From the NCBI GenBank assembly GCA_045538895.1, contig JAZQEH010000085.1:1-36946 (forward strand): a stretch of DNA of 36,946 bases, given 5' to 3'. The translations under genes were made by a program, and so were the position numbers. Each line of letters begins with the position of its first letter. Positions within the stretch are counted from its first letter, which is position 1. The notes below the pieces were generated by a model that saw only the letters and a list, made by a program, of their open reading frames with translations, did no database searches and was not told where the DNA came from. Source of the stretch: UMGS902 sp045538895. GTDB lineage: Bacteria > Bacillota > Clostridia > Oscillospirales > CAG-272. Positions 29,474 to 36,946 of this stretch are shown in pieces.

Positions 29474-32458
29474 ATGAAAAGAAAGGCGTTATTTATTTTA
29501 GTTGCTGCACTTTGTTGCATTTTTACAATCTGTAGCTCGGCAGAAAGTACTGCTCAAGATGATTATGTAGAAATAACAGAAAGTATGATTTTACAAACGC
29601 AACTAAAAGATTGGTATGAAAATAGTGAATATGTAGATGTGATATCATACAAAGACGATGCTTATCTTGTATATGTTTCATATGATAATAGTCAGTATTT
29701 TGAAAAAAATGTTCCTATGTATTTTTACTTTGCTTTTAGTACAGGTAATCTTGTCTTGGATTCTAATTTGTTAGAAGATCTCACAAAAATAACATATGCG
29801 CAAAATGCTAATAATTATGATACAGTAGTTACGATGAAATCTTCCGTGAAAACATTTAATGAATTAGCAAGAGATATGAAAACGATAAATGTTTTACAGA
29901 AAATCAGCACTTTTTTATCTGAATTGGCGGGTTCGCTGGTTGGCGGTTGCATTTCCGGGGGAATAAGTAATGGGGATTCAATTGCAGAAATTGTAAAATA
30001 TACTACTGAACAGATTAAAAACCAAGCAGATATTAAATCACAAGTTTCTTATCTTTTAGATACAATTGCTTCTTGGGAGATAAGACAATTTTATGATGAA
30101 ATCGAAACTTTCTCGGATTTATATGATAAAATTTGTGCTCTTGAAAACAACTATACATATACTGCGACTTTTGAAGGTGCAACCGAATATTACAATTTAA
30201 TGTACGAATTTCAAAAGCATAACGAAATTCTAAATGCAATGCTCCCTCACATAGAAGATGGAGCGGATACCCCGATAGATACAATTTTAAAAGTAATATT
30301 AAGTTTTGGTAATGGAGCCGTTGGCGGATATGTTGGAGGAATCGCTAAAGAGTTCAGTAATCATATTAATGATGAAGAATACTTAAAACAAGCTTCCTAT
30401 GATAAAATTCTTGCTTTTTCTTATGTAGCGTATCAATATCTTACTACTGGTATAGAAATCTTTGGCAATGCCCAGGACATCTTGCCTGACCTAACGGGCG
30501 TTTCTGATTTATATGACGCGGTAGACGAAGCGTTAAATAACTACGCTCAACCATCCTCCTATTATAATCTTTTTGAACACGCAAAATTAGCAAGGAATCT
30601 CATTTATGTAGTATGTATAAATGAAGATTACAACGATGCGGAAGATTCAGGTAACAATGATTCCGGCGCAACAGAAGACACTTTCGTAGACCCATACGAT
30701 GAAGATGCTGCGCTTGCATATGCTGCCGAACATTGGAATGACGGCAAAGGACTTTGCGCTGAATTCGTATCAGATTGCATTAATCAAGGAGGATGTGACG
30801 CGTGGAGTACCGGTGCAACTTCTTTGATGGCGCAATTAAAGGAAACGGGAATGGGAAGTGTCTATGAACTCCCGATGACTTTTAGCGGAAATGCTGCCTA
30901 TGTGAAAATGTCCGATTGCGGCAATGTGTTAGTTCCAGGTGACCCTGTGTTTTATTATTGTGACAGTTGTAATGACGGAAAAGCATATAATATCCATGTT
31001 GTATTGTGCAATGGTATGGACAGCGATGGATATATGAAAGCATACTCTCACAACAATGCAAATGACGGAAGTTCAAAATATGCTTACGGCAGATATTGCT
31101 ATGATTGCGGAAGTGAAATAGACGGAATTTATGTTTTCCATTTTGAAAATTCTTCATCATCCGAAGTCCAACTTCCTAAAATCGAGAAATATTATATAAC
31201 TTTCGCTTTAGAAATTGATAATAGTGTATACGATAGTTATGTATATTATCCCGACCGCGATAATTGGTATGTACCAACACCTGAATTTGAAGAGTATAAT
31301 TTTTTAGGTTGGTATTGTGACAAGAAATTTACAAAGCCTATTCTTGAACCATCTGAAATAACAGACGATATGGTTTTCTGGGGCAAAGTCGTACCCAAAT
31401 TCAATTATACGGTTGACCTCTATGGCAACGCGACAATAATTGGAATGGTGCCGGATAGAATGGATGTGACTATACCTGCGGAAGTTGACGGATACAAGGT
31501 TGTAGCTATAGGTGAAAATGCGTTTAGAGAAGACGAAAATCTATTATATGTAGAAATTTCAGAAGGAATTACCGAAATCGGCAAATCTGCTTTCAGAGAT
31601 TGCAAAAAGCTAGAAACTGTTATTTTGCCCGAAGGAATGACAATCATTCGAAGTTGTGCTTTTGATACTTGCATAAAACTGAAGAACATTGAACTGCCAA
31701 GCACGGTTAATGTTATCGGTGTTTGCACTTTTGCCGATTGCAGAAGTATTGTAAGTTTGGAAATTCCAAGTGGAGTTAAGCATATAATGGAATGGGCTTT
31801 TGAAGAAATGCATAGTCTCGAGAGTATTACAATTCCTAATACTGTTACACGAATTGACGAAGGAGCATTTTTCAATTGTGCCAAATTAAACAATGTAATA
31901 CTGCCGGATAGCGTAAAAACTCTTGGTACGAACGCGTTTTCAAGTTGCGACTCGCTAACTAATATTACCCTATCTAACGGTTTGACTACTATAGAGCCAT
32001 ATACTTTTAGCGACTCCGGATTAAAAAACATCATAATTCCTGATAGCGTAAAAACACTAAAAGATCATGCATTCTGTTGCAGCCATTATTTAACAGAAGC
32101 AACTATACCGGCAAGTGTAACTACGATTGGTGAATTAGCCTTTGGCTGTACTCATTGGGTTATGGGTACAGTGGATTGGGAATATCTATATAGGGTAAGA
32201 TTTGAAGGATCCCAACAACAATGGAATGATATTTCTATACATACAAATAACTATCAATTGGATGATGCACAAGTTTTATTCAAATCCCATTTGATGGCTG
32301 ATTATGACGGTGATTTATCTGTTACTGTCAAGGATGCTATGCTTATCATGAAAGAGATTTTAAATAACCGCCCTTTACGATATATTCCTGATGTCAACGG
32401 AGACAAAATGCTTAATCTTATTGATGTGTTAAGGATTTTAAAAGTAGTAGTTGCATAA
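29474..32458 (+). CDS. Secreted multidomain protein: Amidase_6-like, InlB-type repeat, BspA-type LRR, dockerin
   Basis: The 994-residue protein starts with a signal peptide (about 1-25). Residues about 40-400 are an unrecognised helical region with two glycine-rich hydrophobic segments (LAGSLVGGCISGG near 150, GNGAVGGYVGGIAKEF near 280). About 409-557 resembles a putative cysteine amidase (Amidase_6/CHAP-like), with Cys near 428 in GLCAEFVSDC and His near 507. An InlB-type beta-grasp repeat follows (about 572-642), then roughly ten LRR_5 repeats (to about 935) and two dockerin Ca-binding repeats (DYDGDLSVTVKDA, DVNGDKMLNLIDV) at the end. AGGAGG favours the ATG at 29474 over 29471. Codon use is clearly richer in A and T than the neighbours. 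It is likely a surface or cohesin-bound protein; its target is unknown. Confidence 0.85.
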   Translation: MKRKALFILVAALCCIFTICSSAESTAQDDYVEITESMILQTQLKDWYENSEYVDVISYKDDAYLVYVSYDNSQYFEKNVPMYFYFAFSTGNLVLDSNLLEDLTKITYAQNANNYDTVVTMKSSVKTFNELARDMKTINVLQKISTFLSELAGSLVGGCISGGISNGDSIAEIVKYTTEQIKNQADIKSQVSYLLDTIASWEIRQFYDEIETFSDLYDKICALENNYTYTATFEGATEYYNLMYEFQKHNEILNAMLPHIEDGADTPIDTILKVILSFGNGAVGGYVGGIAKEFSNHINDEEYLKQASYDKILAFSYVAYQYLTTGIEIFGNAQDILPDLTGVSDLYDAVDEALNNYAQPSSYYNLFEHAKLARNLIYVVCINEDYNDAEDSGNNDSGATEDTFVDPYDEDAALAYAAEHWNDGKGLCAEFVSDCINQGGCDAWSTGATSLMAQLKETGMGSVYELPMTFSGNAAYVKMSDCGNVLVPGDPVFYYCDSCNDGKAYNIHVVLCNGMDSDGYMKAYSHNNANDGSSKYAYGRYCYDCGSEIDGIYVFHFENSSSSEVQLPKIEKYYITFALEIDNSVYDSYVYYPDRDNWYVPTPEFEEYNFLGWYCDKKFTKPILEPSEITDDMVFWGKVVPKFNYTVDLYGNATIIGMVPDRMDVTIPAEVDGYKVVAIGENAFREDENLLYVEISEGITEIGKSAFRDCKKLETVILPEGMTIIRSCAFDTCIKLKNIELPSTVNVIGVCTFADCRSIVSLEIPSGVKHIMEWAFEEMHSLESITIPNTVTRIDEGAFFNCAKLNNVILPDSVKTLGTNAFSSCDSLTNITLSNGLTTIEPYTFSDSGLKNIIIPDSVKTLKDHAFCCSHYLTEATIPASVTTIGELAFGCTHWVMGTVDWEYLYRVRFEGSQQQWNDISIHTNNYQLDDAQVLFKSHLMADYDGDLSVTVKDAMLIMKEILNNRPLRYIPDVNGDKMLNLIDVLRILKVVVA

Positions 32459-32460
32459 AA

Positions 32461-32493
32461 GAATAATCGACGGAGAAATCCGTCGATTATTTT
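32461..32493. terminator. Terminator between the secreted protein gene and prfB
   Basis: AATAATCGACGGA and TCCGTCGATTATT form a 13-bp stem (32462-32474 with 32479-32491) with a short loop, followed by a T-run on the plus strand and near the prfB stop on the minus strand. Confidence 0.85.
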
Positions 32494-33600
32494 TTATTTA
32501 GCATTCATTTTAAGATAAGCATTGATAAAGCCGTCAATTTCGCCGTCCATAACAGCACCGATGTTACCGTCTTCATATCCTGTACGTGTATCTTTTGCAA
32601 GAGTATAGGGCATGAATACGTATGAGCGGATCTGCGAGCCCCATTCGATATTGGTTTTGTTGCCCTGAATATCCTCAATACGCTCAAGCTTTTCACGTGC
32701 CTTGATTTCCATGAGCTTGGAAATAAGCATTTTCATTGCAGTTTCTTTATTCTGGAGCTGGCTACGCTCTGTCTGGCATCCTACAACAATGCCTGTGGGC
32801 TTGTGCAGAATACGGATAGCGGAGTCGGTTTTGTTAACGTGCTGGCCGCCGGCACCGCTTGAACGGTGAGCAGTAACTTCGATATCCTCGTCACGGATCT
32901 CGACCTTGCCGTCATCCTTGAACTCGGGCATAACTTCTACAGATGCAAACGAGGTGTGTCTGCGTCCCGAAGAGTCAAACGGGGAAACACGCACAAGACG
33001 GTGAACACCGTTTTCGCTCTTGAGATAACCGTATGCGTTGGTACCCGAAATCATGATGGTTGCACTCTTTATGCCGGCTTCTTCACCGTCAAGCCAGTCG
33101 ATAAGCTTAACGTCATAGCCGTGCTTTTCACCCCAACGGGTATACATTCTGTAAAGCATGAGTGCCCAGTCCTGTGCCTCTGTACCGCCGGCACCGGGGT
33201 GGAATGACAGAATAGCGTTGTAAGAGTCATATTCGCCCGAAAGCAAAAGCTCAAGACGCATGCGTTCTTCGGTTTTTACAATATCGTCAAGCTCGTTCTG
33301 TACCTCTTCCACGCAGGACTCATCGTTTTCTTCGATTGCCATTTCAGCAAGAGTAATAGCATCTTCGAGTTTTTGAGCAAGCTTGTCATATGCTTCGATT
33401 TTATCTTTCATCTGCTTGACTTGCTGCAGAATCTTGCTGGAGTTTTCCTGGTCATTCCAGAAATCCTCGGCATAGGTCTGCTTTTCAAGTTCGGCTGCTT
33501 CAACACGAAGCTCGTCAATACGCAAAGCGTTACCGAGTTCAGCAACCTTGCCACGCTGCTCAAGCAGGCTGTATTTCGCTTCTTCAAGTGCTACTATCAC
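32494..33600 (-). CDS. prfB: Peptide chain release factor 2
   Basis: RF2 terminates translation at UGA and UAA. The protein has the RF2 anticodon-like SPF motif (RVSPFDSSGRRH, near residue 205) and the catalytic GGQ in SSGAGGQHVNK near 250. The GTG at 33600 is chosen because GGAGG (33609-33613) lies eight bases upstream; an in-frame ATG at 33624 precedes that site. With this start it has 368 residues. The N-terminal part reads straight through ELGNALRIDELRVEAAELEKQ with no in-frame UGA, so the programmed +1 frameshift used by many bacteria is absent. Confidence 0.96.
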   Translation of the reverse strand: MIVALEEAKYSLLEQRGKVAELGNALRIDELRVEAAELEKQTYAEDFWNDQENSSKILQQVKQMKDKIEAYDKLAQKLEDAITLAEMAIEENDESCVEEVQNELDDIVKTEERMRLELLLSGEYDSYNAILSFHPGAGGTEAQDWALMLYRMYTRWGEKHGYDVKLIDWLDGEEAGIKSATIMISGTNAYGYLKSENGVHRLVRVSPFDSSGRRHTSFASVEVMPEFKDDGKVEIRDEDIEVTAHRSSGAGGQHVNKTDSAIRILHKPTGIVVGCQTERSQLQNKETAMKMLISKLMEIKAREKLERIEDIQGNKTNIEWGSQIRSYVFMPYTLAKDTRTGYEDGNIGAVMDGEIDGFINAYLKMNAK

Positions 33601-33617
33601 GTGTAGTACCTCCAAAA

Positions 33618-33638
33618 TAATCATTAACTAAATGATTA
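33618..33638. promoter_or_regulatory. Palindrome at the prfB transcription start
   Basis: TAATCATT and AATGATTA form a perfect 8-bp inverted repeat around a 5-base centre, running from inside the prfB -10 box across the expected start site. Confidence 0.5.
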
Positions 33639-33664
33639 TAGCACATTTTATACAGCATTTGCAA
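33635..33664 (-). promoter_or_regulatory. Sigma-A promoter for prfB
   Basis: On the minus strand TTGCAA (33659-33664) and TATAAT (33635-33640) are separated by 18 bases, with a TGC extension before the -10. It is divergent from the promoter at 33675-33703. Confidence 0.75.
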
Positions 33665-33674
33665 TAGTTTTGTC

Positions 33675-33703
33675 TTGACTTTTTAAAATAGGGGCTATAT
33701 AAT
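33675..33703 (+). promoter_or_regulatory. Sigma-A promoter for the DUF1858 gene
   Basis: TTGACT (33675-33680) and TATAAT (33698-33703) are separated by 17 bases, with the start codon 37 bases downstream. Confidence 0.8.
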
Positions 33704-33739
33704 ATTATCATAACAATAAATAAAGGATGGATTGAAAAA

Positions 33740-33940
33740 ATGGTAGTAACAAAGGATTCTCTCATCGGCGATGTTCTTGATCACGATGTAAATACTGCAC
33801 AGTTCTTTATGGAAATCGGCATGCATTGCCTTGGTTGCCCGCACTCCCGTGGCGAGTCTATCGAGGAAGCTTGCAAGGTTCACGGTACTGATGCAGATGC
33901 ACTCGTAAAGAAGATTAACGAGTTTTTGGCTGCAAAATAA
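33740..33940 (+). CDS. DUF1858 domain protein
   Basis: The 66-residue protein matches the small DUF1858 family, related to the N-terminal domain of ScdA/RIC iron-sulfur repair proteins: the pattern is IGDVLDHDVNTAQFFMEIGMHCLGCPHSRGESIEEACKVHG in pieces, with a conserved CxxC-type pair (HCLGCP). It is probably redox-active or metal-binding, but its role is not known. AAGGATGG lies before the ATG. It has its own strong promoter and is followed by a hairpin, so it may be transcribed alone or with trmK-nif3. Confidence 0.88.
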   Translation: MVVTKDSLIGDVLDHDVNTAQFFMEIGMHCLGCPHSRGESIEEACKVHGTDADALVKKINEFLAAK

Positions 33941-33946
33941 GGATTA

Positions 33947-33975
33947 AAGCCTTTCCCAAGCGGAAAGGCTTCCTT
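33947..33975 (+). terminator. Hairpin between the DUF1858 gene and trmK
   Basis: AAGCCTTTCC and GGAAAGGCTT form a perfect 10-bp stem with a 5-base loop, followed only by CCTTTATAG. It is a weak or partial terminator, and may limit read-through into trmK, for which no separate promoter was seen. Confidence 0.55.
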
Positions 33976-33988
33976 TATAGTATTTGTT

Positions 33989-34678
33989 ATGATTGATATT
34001 TCTATCAGACCAAGGCTTTTGTGGTTTGCCGAAAGAGTAAGAAAAAACGTCACGTTTGCCGACATCGGTACAGACCACGCAAAGCTGCCTGTTTATCTTG
34101 TAAAAAAAGGTATAATTAAAGAGGCTATCGCATCGGATATCGGTGAAGGACCTATTGCACGTGCTCGCATGTATATTTCGGTTAACGGACTTGACGGCGT
34201 TATAAAAACCTGTGTTGGTGACGGTGTTTCGCATCTTGAACTTGCTCCGCCTGCGGACATTGCAATCTGCGGCATGGGCGGCGAAACCATCATTAATATA
34301 GTAGATGCCGCACCGCTTTTGAAACAGCGGGGTATGCGGTTGCTATTGCAACCTATGACCGATTTCGCCGCACTTCGTATTTTTCTTGCCGAGAACGGAT
34401 TTGAACCGATTGACGAAGAAATAGTGTTCTCCGATGAAAAAATGTACCAGTGCATGGTTGCGGAGTATACCGGAAGAAGCTATGTATTATCCGTTGCTGA
34501 AGCGGAGTTCGGTACTATTTGTATAAAAAACAGAAGTCAGACGTTTTTGGAGTACGTCAGCCGCCGCTATGAAAACATGAAAAAAAGATTTGAAAGCAAA
34601 AGCAAGGCAGGGCATGACGTTTCTGAAGAAATCATGCTTATAAATGCTTATGAAAATATATTGAATGGTGAAAAATGA
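33989..34678 (+). CDS. trmK: tRNA (adenine(22)-N1)-methyltransferase
   Basis: TrmK methylates A22 of tRNAs using S-adenosylmethionine. The 229-residue protein has the SAM-binding ADIGTDHAKLP (residues 24-34), ASDIGEGPIARAR and the family motif AICGMGGETI near 92, with a C-terminal coiled-coil region (FLEYVSRRYENMKKRFESK). No clear Shine-Dalgarno lies before the ATG at 33989; GGAAAGG is about 20 bases away within a hairpin. Its stop overlaps the nif3 start by four bases (ATGA), a conserved pairing in Bacillota. Confidence 0.94.
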   Translation: MIDISIRPRLLWFAERVRKNVTFADIGTDHAKLPVYLVKKGIIKEAIASDIGEGPIARARMYISVNGLDGVIKTCVGDGVSHLELAPPADIAICGMGGETIINIVDAAPLLKQRGMRLLLQPMTDFAALRIFLAENGFEPIDEEIVFSDEKMYQCMVAEYTGRSYVLSVAEAEFGTICIKNRSQTFLEYVSRRYENMKKRFESKSKAGHDVSEEIMLINAYENILNGEK

Positions 34679-35436
34679 AAGTTTCGGAACTTAACAGAAT
34701 TTTAGAAGAAAAATTCCCTAAAGCTTACTCTTGCGAATGGGATAATGATGGGCTCATGTGTGCAGCCGATATGGATGCAGAGGTGAAAAAGGTGCTTTGC
34801 ACGCTTGATGTTACCGCCGAAGCACTCAGATATGCATGTGATAACGGTTTTGATACGGTAATATCGCACCATCCCATGGTATTTCGTCATCTTGGTGCCA
34901 TCACTCCCGAAAATCACGTTGCAAACAAAGTGATTTATGCGTTGGAGCACGGAATAAACGTGTTTTCGTTTCATACACGCTTTGATACAATGCCCGGCGG
35001 AATGAATGATTTGCTTGCGGAAATGTTACATTTAAAGAATATACGTTCATTCAGCGATGGGGAGAGTGAAACCGGCAGAATCGGTGAACTTGAAACTCCT
35101 GTGTCAACCGAGGATTTCTGCAAGTGTGTAAAAGATGCACTTGGCTGCGACAAACTTTCGTATTCAAAATATAATGATACTGTTAAAACGGTTGCGATTG
35201 TCGGCGGTGCTGGTAAAGACTTTATAGGTGCCGCTATAAAAGAGGGAGCCGATGCGTTTATATCGGGTGAGATTTCTCATTCCTATATGACAGAAGCCTG
35301 CGAAATGGGCATAAGTCTTATTGAAGCGGGACATTTTTTCACCGAAAATGTTGCATGCAAGTATTTTTCTGATTTTTTCAGTAGTTTAGGAATCGAAAAT
35401 GCTTGTTTTTACTCAAATACAATAAAAACCATTTAA
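34675..35436 (+). CDS. Nif3-like dinuclear metal-centre protein (YqfO family)
   Basis: The 253-residue protein starts with WDNDGLMCA, followed by the metal-binding HHP motif (His65-His66, ISHHPMVF), FHTRFD near 98-103 and a C-terminal EAGHFFTEN block, the pattern of the Nif3/GTP cyclohydrolase I type 2-like family. The usual HTNLD motif reads HTRFD here. It lacks the middle PII-like insert of longer members. The biochemical role is still debated. It is coupled to trmK and ends at a shared terminator. Confidence 0.93.
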   Translation: MKVSELNRILEEKFPKAYSCEWDNDGLMCAADMDAEVKKVLCTLDVTAEALRYACDNGFDTVISHHPMVFRHLGAITPENHVANKVIYALEHGINVFSFHTRFDTMPGGMNDLLAEMLHLKNIRSFSDGESETGRIGELETPVSTEDFCKCVKDALGCDKLSYSKYNDTVKTVAIVGGAGKDFIGAAIKEGADAFISGEISHSYMTEACEMGISLIEAGHFFTENVACKYFSDFFSSLGIENACFYSNTIKTI

Positions 35437-35467
35437 ATCAGGCGAGGCTACTCGCCTGATTTGAATT
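35435..35467. terminator. Bidirectional terminator between nif3 and sigK
   Basis: A perfect 12-bp stem (AAATCAGGCGAG with CTCGCCTGATTT) closes a GCTA loop, with T-runs on both strands. The stem overlaps the last codons and stop of sigK. Confidence 0.92.
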
Positions 35468-36137
35468 TTTCAAGCAGTTTTTCGAGTGCTGCTTTTTCAA
35501 TTCGTGAAACGTAAGAGCGTGAAATGCGAAGAAGCTTTGCTACGTCACGTTGTGTCATTGCCGGCTTATTGTTGAGTCCGTAACGCAGAATTATGATTTT
35601 TCTTTCACGCTCAGTTAATACTTCGTCAATCAGGCGGATTGCTTTAGCTGTATGAAGCTTTCTGTCAATATCATCGGCGATTGTATCGTCAATGCAGATT
35701 ATATCTTCATAGGTTAGCGGATTGCCGTCACGGTCGATGTCTATTGTTTCGTTCAGCGAAACTTCGTTGCTTAGTTTTTTCTGCGAACGGAAATACATCA
35801 GGATTTCGTTTTGTATGCATTTTGCACCGTACGTTGCAAAGCGTGCACCGTTGGACGAGTCGAATGAATCGATTGCTTTGACAAGCCCGATGCTGCCTAT
35901 TGAAATCAGATCATCCTGATTTTTGCTTGCAAAATAATATTTTCTTACAATGTGGGCAACGAGCCGTAAATTATGCTCGATCAGCGTATTCCTTGCGGCG
36001 TTGTCGCCATTTTTCATTTTTTCAAAAAGCTCACGCTCTACTTTTGCACTGAGAGGTGCAGGGAAGTTCTGTGAGGTTGAAAGACCTAAAATCAGGTAAA
36101 AAATGCTGATTGCGAAGATTGATATAGAGGTAAACAT
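35448..36137 (-). CDS. sigK: RNA polymerase sporulation sigma factor SigK (pro-form)
   Basis: This is the late mother-cell sigma factor. The 229-residue protein starts with a hydrophobic pro-sequence (about 1-20) followed by FPAPLS, as in pro-SigK, then NTLIEHNLRLVAHIVRKY, ISIGSIGLVKAIDSF, region 2.4 ATYGAKCIQNEILMYFRS and region 4 TQRDVAKLLRISRSYVSRIEK. AAAGGA lies before the ATG. The gene is continuous: no skin-type element interrupts it. The retained pro-sequence implies processing by a SpoIVFB-type protease triggered by SpoIVB, which is also encoded in this window; spoIVFB itself was not seen. Confidence 0.96.
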   Translation of the reverse strand: MFTSISIFAISIFYLILGLSTSQNFPAPLSAKVERELFEKMKNGDNAARNTLIEHNLRLVAHIVRKYYFASKNQDDLISIGSIGLVKAIDSFDSSNGARFATYGAKCIQNEILMYFRSQKKLSNEVSLNETIDIDRDGNPLTYEDIICIDDTIADDIDRKLHTAKAIRLIDEVLTERERKIIILRYGLNNKPAMTQRDVAKLLRISRSYVSRIEKAALEKLLEKFKSGE

Positions 36138-36164
36138 ACTTTTTTCCTTTCTGGATGATAGTAA

Positions 36165-36172
36165 TTTATATG
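36165..36172 (-). promoter_or_regulatory. Candidate sigma-E -10 element for sigK
   Basis: CATATAAA on the minus strand matches the sigma-E -10 pattern, 28 bases before the sigK start. No convincing -35 was found at the right distance. Confidence 0.35.
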
Positions 36173-36182
36173 AAAAAAAGAA

Positions 36183-36284
36183 ACATGTCTACAACTAAAC
36201 ATCAAAATAAGGACATGTCATTGAAAAAATATTTTTCTTCGTCCTCGAGAATTAATGAGAAAACAAGAGAAAAACGAAGAAAAA
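36183..36284. repeat. Inverted and direct repeats in the sigK-rplM gap
   Basis: TTTTTCTTCGT (36232-36242) and ACGAAGAAAAA (36274-36284) are perfect 11-bp inverted arms around 31 bases. ACATGTC occurs at 36183-36189 and again exactly 30 bases later at 36213-36219, the second inside the palindrome GACATGTC. No gene or promoter explains them. Confidence 0.5.
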
Positions 36285-36336
36285 CGGAGCATTGAATATT
36301 GTAAATTAAAAATTTGAACTTTTTTCAAAAAAACGC

Positions 36337-36365
36337 TTGACAGAGGCATACCTCTATGCTATAAT
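36337..36365 (+). promoter_or_regulatory. Consensus sigma-A promoter for rplM-rpsI
   Basis: Perfect TTGACA (36337-36342) and TATAAT (36360-36365) are separated by 17 bases. The spacer holds the small palindrome AGAGG-CATA-CCTCT (36342-36355). Confidence 0.9.
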
Positions 36366-36420
36366 ACCGAATGTTCGACCAAATGTTTATTTTTTCTATT
36401 GTTTAATGGAGGATTTTGTA

Positions 36421-36846
36421 ATGTCTACTTTTATGGCTAAAAAAGAAACCGTTGAACGCAAGTGGTACGTTATCGATGCTGCAGGTCAGCCTCTCGGTAA
36501 GACTGCTGCTAAAGCGGCTACTATTCTTCGCGGCAAGCATAGACCCGAGTTCACTCCTCACGTTGACTGTGGTGAGTTTGTAATCATCATCAACGCTGCA
36601 AAGGCAGTTCTCACAGGCAAGAAGCTTGACCAGAAGTACTACCGTCATCATTCCGGCTACATCGGTGGCCTCAAGGAAGTTCAGTACCGCACTCTTATGG
36701 CTACCAAGCCCGAGTTCGCTATGGAGCTCGCAGTAAAGGGTATGCTTCCTCACAACTCTATCGGCGCTGCATCCGCAAACCGTCTTAAGGTTTATGCAGG
36801 TGCTACTCACAACCAGCAGGCTCAGCAGCCGATCGAGCTTAACTAA
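36421..36846 (+). CDS. rplM: 50S ribosomal protein L13
   Basis: The 141-residue protein carries RKWYVIDAAGQPLGKTAAKAA, GKHRPEFTPHVDCGEFVIIINA and the conserved KGMLPHNSIGAASANRLKVYAG block of L13 (slightly altered from the common MLPKN form). The ATG at 36421 follows GGAGG (36408-36412). A longer in-frame start at 36337 would overlap the promoter and is rejected. It is followed by rpsI after 21 bases, the usual pair. Confidence 0.97.
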   Translation: MSTFMAKKETVERKWYVIDAAGQPLGKTAAKAATILRGKHRPEFTPHVDCGEFVIIINAAKAVLTGKKLDQKYYRHHSGYIGGLKEVQYRTLMATKPEFAMELAVKGMLPHNSIGAASANRLKVYAGATHNQQAQQPIELN

Positions 36847-36867
36847 GGAAAGAGAGGATAAATAACT

Positions 36868-36946
36868 ATGTATACAAGTGCAAAACCGTATTTCTACGGC
36901 ACCGGCAGAAGAAAGAAGTCCGTTGCCCGTGTACGCATTTATCCCG
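36868..36946 (+). CDS. rpsI: 30S ribosomal protein S9 (partial, cut by window end)
   Basis: The first 26 residues (MYTSAKPYFYGTGRRKKSVA then RVRIYP) match the S9 N-terminus, including the GTGRRKKSVARVR signature. GAGAGGA precedes the ATG. The gene continues beyond the right edge. Confidence 0.95.
   Translation, partial: MYTSAKPYFYGTGRRKKSVARVRIYP

Overview
The window looks like part of the chromosome of an anaerobic, endospore-forming Clostridia (Bacillota), probably an Oscillospirales/Ruminococcaceae-type gut or rumen bacterium. The reasons are a dense set of sporulation genes (pdaA, spoIIIAC-AH, sigG, spoIVB, sigK), a pyruvate phosphate dikinase, an archaeal/fungal-type aspartate-semialdehyde dehydrogenase, a secreted protein with BspA-type leucine-rich repeats and a dockerin, strong GGAGG ribosome binding sites and textbook sigma-A promoters. 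The lineage is inferred from gene content only.

Layout. 1-2.7 kb: ppdK on the minus strand. 2.9-7.1 kb: pth-mfd operon. 7.2-8.4 kb: tRNA-Glu, a repeat-rich stretch whose repeats resemble the T-arm of that tRNA, and two unrecognised membrane-associated genes. 8.4-10.3 kb: hpf and asd on the minus strand. 10.4-11.0 kb: a small membrane protein and a possible Asn/Gln-rich microprotein. 11.1-18.3 kb: pcrA and radA (DNA repair), then a three-gene envelope cassette (GT2-GtrA fusion, phosphodiester glycosidase-like protein, anchored unknown). 18.4-22.4 kb: pdaA and a spoIIIA operon that starts at spoIIIAC. 22.4-23.8 kb: a DUF1540 gene and a ROK-type repressor, minus strand. 23.9-25.7 kb: sigG and spoIVB, convergent across one shared terminator. 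25.8-29.2 kb: ldh and the ylxM-ffh-rpsP-khpA operon, minus strand. 29.3-32.5 kb: a candidate structured attenuator leader and a 994-residue secreted multidomain protein. 32.5-36.9 kb: prfB (minus), a DUF1858 gene, trmK-nif3, sigK (minus), then rplM and the start of rpsI at the right edge.

How the genes fit together. SigG would act in the forespore; the SpoIIIA proteins form the forespore-mother cell channel needed for late SigG activity; SpoIVB is the forespore protease that signals activation of mother-cell SigK; PdaA makes cortex muramic-delta-lactam. Much of one sporulation signalling chain therefore lies within about 18 kb, interleaved with housekeeping genes. The parts most worth a second look are the putative attenuator at 29.3-29.47 kb with the protein it precedes, the tRNA-flanking repeats at 7.3-7.5 kb, the spoIIIA operon without spoIIIAA and spoIIIAB, and a 12-bp inverted repeat bracketing the ROK gene's promoter.
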